Source of the DNA: Clostridia bacterium
GTDB taxonomy: Bacteria; Bacillota_A; Clostridia; TANB77; CAG-508
Direction of reading: 5' to 3'
DNA: 6,957 nt
Assembly: GCA_022792975.1 (NCBI GenBank)
Contig: JAAWCC010000154.1
Span: 1 to 6,957 of the forward strand
The notes under the pieces are model-generated. The model saw nothing but the letters and a program-made list of their open reading frames with translations, did no database searches and was not told the origin of the DNA. The first letter of the stretch is position 1. Every line of letters begins with the position of its first letter. Below are positions 6,039 to 6,957 of this stretch, piece by piece. The position numbers were made by a program, and so were the translations under genes.

Positions 6039-6052
6039 TGTAGAAAACATAT

Positions 6053-6081
6053 TTGACATAATACAAATAAGATGCTATAAT
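6053..6081 (+). promoter_or_regulatory. Perfect consensus promoter for the small RNA
   Basis: TTGACA (6053-6058), exactly 17 bases, then TATAAT (6076-6081), with an extended -10 TGC directly before it. This is the strongest promoter-like sequence in the window. Transcription should start at about 6088, just upstream of the two-hairpin RNA. Confidence 0.78.
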
Positions 6082-6087
6082 AACAAA

Positions 6088-6169
6088 AGATATATAACTA
6101 CGATTGAAGTTTTAATTGTAGAGATAAAGAAGCTAAGAAAAGAGAAAGCTTAGCTTCTTTGTTTTTATA
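6088..6169 (+). ncRNA. Small two-hairpin RNA of about 80 nt, unknown function
   Basis: Between a perfect promoter (6053-6081) and an intrinsic terminator lies a short stretch with no start codon followed by a meaningful frame. Hairpin 1 pairs CTACGATT (6098-6105) with AATTGTAG (6114-6121), including one G-U pair, around an 8-base loop. Hairpin 2 is the terminator. It is not tRNA-like and I recognise no known family. Its 3' end overlaps the integrase stop codon on the other strand by a few bases. It could be a trans-acting regulator, an antitoxin-type RNA or part of a decoding or anti-defence system; nothing in the sequence decides this. Confidence 0.65.
6126..6166 (+). terminator. Intrinsic terminator of the small RNA
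   Basis: Perfect 12-bp stem AAAGAAGCTAAG (6126-6137) with CTTAGCTTCTTT (6149-6160), 11-base loop, then GTTTTT. On the opposite strand it lies just past the integrase stop, so it may end both transcripts, although the T-run on that side is weak. Confidence 0.82.
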
Positions 6170-6957
6170 TAAAATTCATACACTTTGTAATGTTCTTCTT
6201 GTCAGAATTTATAATGTGTGAATAAGTTTGTAGTGTTTCAACAGCAGAAGAATGTCCGTAGCTGTTTGCTAACGAAAAGTATCGAATTCGCACTATTTTG
6301 TAGCTTAGAGAGAAGAAAAGATGCATAGATATGTCTTATATCGTGCAGAGTTATTTTCTTCAAATTCGAGTGCTTCATTAATTTATGAAACTCACAAGAA
6401 ACATATGTACTAGATAGTTTGAATAATGGCTCATTATCTTTCAGTTTTCTACAATAGAAGTATAATAATATAGTTATTTTCAAGTCAATATTGATAATTC
6501 TAGTTTTATGAGATTTAGCAGTATGTACAACAATTTTTCTTTCTCTAAATCGTATATCGTATTTTCTTAAATTTAGTAGTTCTACTTTTCTCATACCGCG
6601 TATGCAAATCTAGTAATACAAAGAAATATAATTTAGTATTCTTAAATAGCTTTTTTAATTGTTTTATATACTTTTTAGAATAGTCTATATCTTTAACATA
6701 TTCGCGTAACACATGATTTACTTTAACACCGCAGCATGGATTTTCAACAATATATTTGTGAGAAATAGCATAATTAAATATAGTTTTTAACATTCTATAA
6801 TATCTGTAAACAGTAGTATCTTTTAATAACATACAACGTTTATAATTAATAAAATTTTGTATATCGTCAACAGTAATATTAGTTAAATAGCCATTTTTCA
6901 TAAACTTTTTGAAATCATTAATATAGTATTTTATATTATCAGCTGACGTTTTATTTA
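6165..6957 (-). CDS. int: Tyrosine recombinase (phage integrase), 5' end outside the window, read with two +1 shifts at CGG
   Basis: The reverse-strand frame is open from the right edge. A core-binding domain (INDFKKFMKNGY, ITVDDIQNFINYKR, YYRMLKTIFNYA) leads into the catalytic domain. In the standard reading it is split into two overlapping pieces plus a lost C-terminus. Each break is an in-frame CGG, after ACG (6598-6596) and after CTA (6258-6256). Skipping each C gives TGMRKVELLNL and QLGHSSAVETLQTYSHI. The full catalytic set is then present, numbered from the first visible residue: Arg122, Lys147 or 150, His204, Arg207, His234 and nucleophile Tyr244. The stop is TAA at 6167-6165, giving 262 visible residues. 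The enzyme would integrate and excise the phage. The alternative is a pseudogene with two one-base insertions, but both fall on the same codon as in the tail genes and no residue is lost. Confidence 0.85.
6255..6258 (-). other. In-frame CGG +1 shift in integrase (Gly of LGHS)
   Basis: The complement reads CTA CGG ACA in the incoming frame. Skipping the C gives GGA CAT, that is Gly-His of the conserved LGHS motif, followed by the catalytic tyrosine segment TYSH. Without the shift the protein ends in FFCC before the nucleophile. Confidence 0.85.
6595..6598 (-). other. In-frame CGG +1 shift in integrase (Gly of TGMR)
   Basis: The complement reads ACG CGG TAT in the incoming frame. Skipping the C gives GGT ATG AGA, restoring Thr-Gly-Met-Arg with the first catalytic arginine. 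The family strongly favours TGxR here, so the glycine is predicted independently of the rule. Confidence 0.85.

Larger units (their letters stand above)
5737..6164. other. Non-coding region between the cargo genes and integrase (possible attP/regulatory and small-RNA region)
   Basis: About 430 bases have no supported protein gene in any frame. It contains two consensus + strand promoters (5743-5770 and 6053-6081), degenerate short repeats between about 5826 and 6050, a pair TTAGTATT at 5785 and 5805, and a two-hairpin small RNA ending at about 6169. Lying between lysis/cargo genes and the 3' end of the integrase gene, this is where a phage attachment site would be expected if the sequence comes from a circular or permuted phage genome. 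I cannot identify the core site from one copy. Confidence 0.6.

Noticed and set aside
5826..6051. A functional CRISPR array
   Set aside because: The units share only an 11-bp core and differ elsewhere, the spacing varies (67, 60, 67), the fourth copy is diverged and no cas gene is in the window. It is reported only as a CRISPR-like or binding-site repeat.
6088..6169. The small RNA as a tRNA or as the decoder of CGGN
   Set aside because: It has two hairpins, no cloverleaf, no CCA end and no CCG-type anticodon in the first loop (GAAGTTTT).
199..6598. Systematic sequencing error adding C before GG
   Set aside because: It cannot be excluded without reads, but errors should ignore codon phase, and all 11 are exactly before glycine codons while 13 other-phase CGGs are untouched. 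The four affected genes lie on both strands. Kept as the main caveat rather than the preferred explanation.
199..6598. Simple reassignment of CGG to another amino acid (for example Gln or Trp)
   Set aside because: Reading CGG as any single residue leaves the frame unchanged, and each gene then meets a stop or loses its conserved sequence (TGA 214, TAA 1129, TGA 2379, TGA 2589). Only a +1 shift restores the proteins.

Overview
The window looks like the right-hand part of a temperate phage or prophage from a low-GC Firmicute, most likely a Clostridia-type host. The signs are A+T-rich DNA, strong AGGAGG-type ribosome binding sites, consensus TTGACA/TATAAT promoters, and a tail-fibre, XhlA, holin and amidase order familiar from clostridial phages. 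I assign genus and phage type from remembered family resemblance, not from a search.

Layout. Positions 1-38 hold the probable tail of an upstream gene. Positions 64-2772 hold three phage tail/baseplate genes. Positions 2776-4381 hold a 39-aa CD1375-like protein, an XhlA-type membrane protein, a small holin and an N-acetylmuramoyl-L-alanine amidase. All of these are on the + strand with near-zero spacing, so they probably form one late operon, which ends at a small hairpin. Next come a 54-aa reverse-strand gene (4409-4573) and, diverging from it, a membrane protein with a possible GAF-like C-terminal domain (4702-5586) followed directly by a 49-aa gene (5587-5736); these look like accessory cargo. 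The stretch 5737-6164 has no protein gene. It holds two consensus promoters, a set of short degenerate repeats about 60-67 bp apart, and an ~80-nt two-hairpin RNA that ends in an intrinsic terminator. A tyrosine-recombinase integrase gene runs in from the right edge on the - strand (6957-6165).

The main result is a codon-level anomaly. Read in the standard way, the three tail genes and the integrase are broken by frameshifts. Every break falls on an in-frame CGG codon. Skipping the C and reading the next GGN as glycine (a +1 shift, or a CGGN quadruplet read as Gly) restores each protein completely, including the conserved TGMR and LGHS motifs of the integrase. There are 11 such sites (199, 1102, 1112, 1164, 1183, 1226, 2370, 2374, 2508 on +; 6258 and 6598 on -). 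No in-frame CGG in the window is read as an ordinary triplet. Thirteen CGG trinucleotides in the other two codon phases cause no shift. This points to non-standard decoding of CGG rather than random gene decay, although a sequencing or assembly artefact must be excluded. I therefore annotate these genes as whole CDSs with +1 shifts.

If the decoding is real, tail/host-recognition proteins and the integrase depend on a special decoder, whereas the lysis genes (2776-4381) and cargo genes contain no in-frame CGG and need none.
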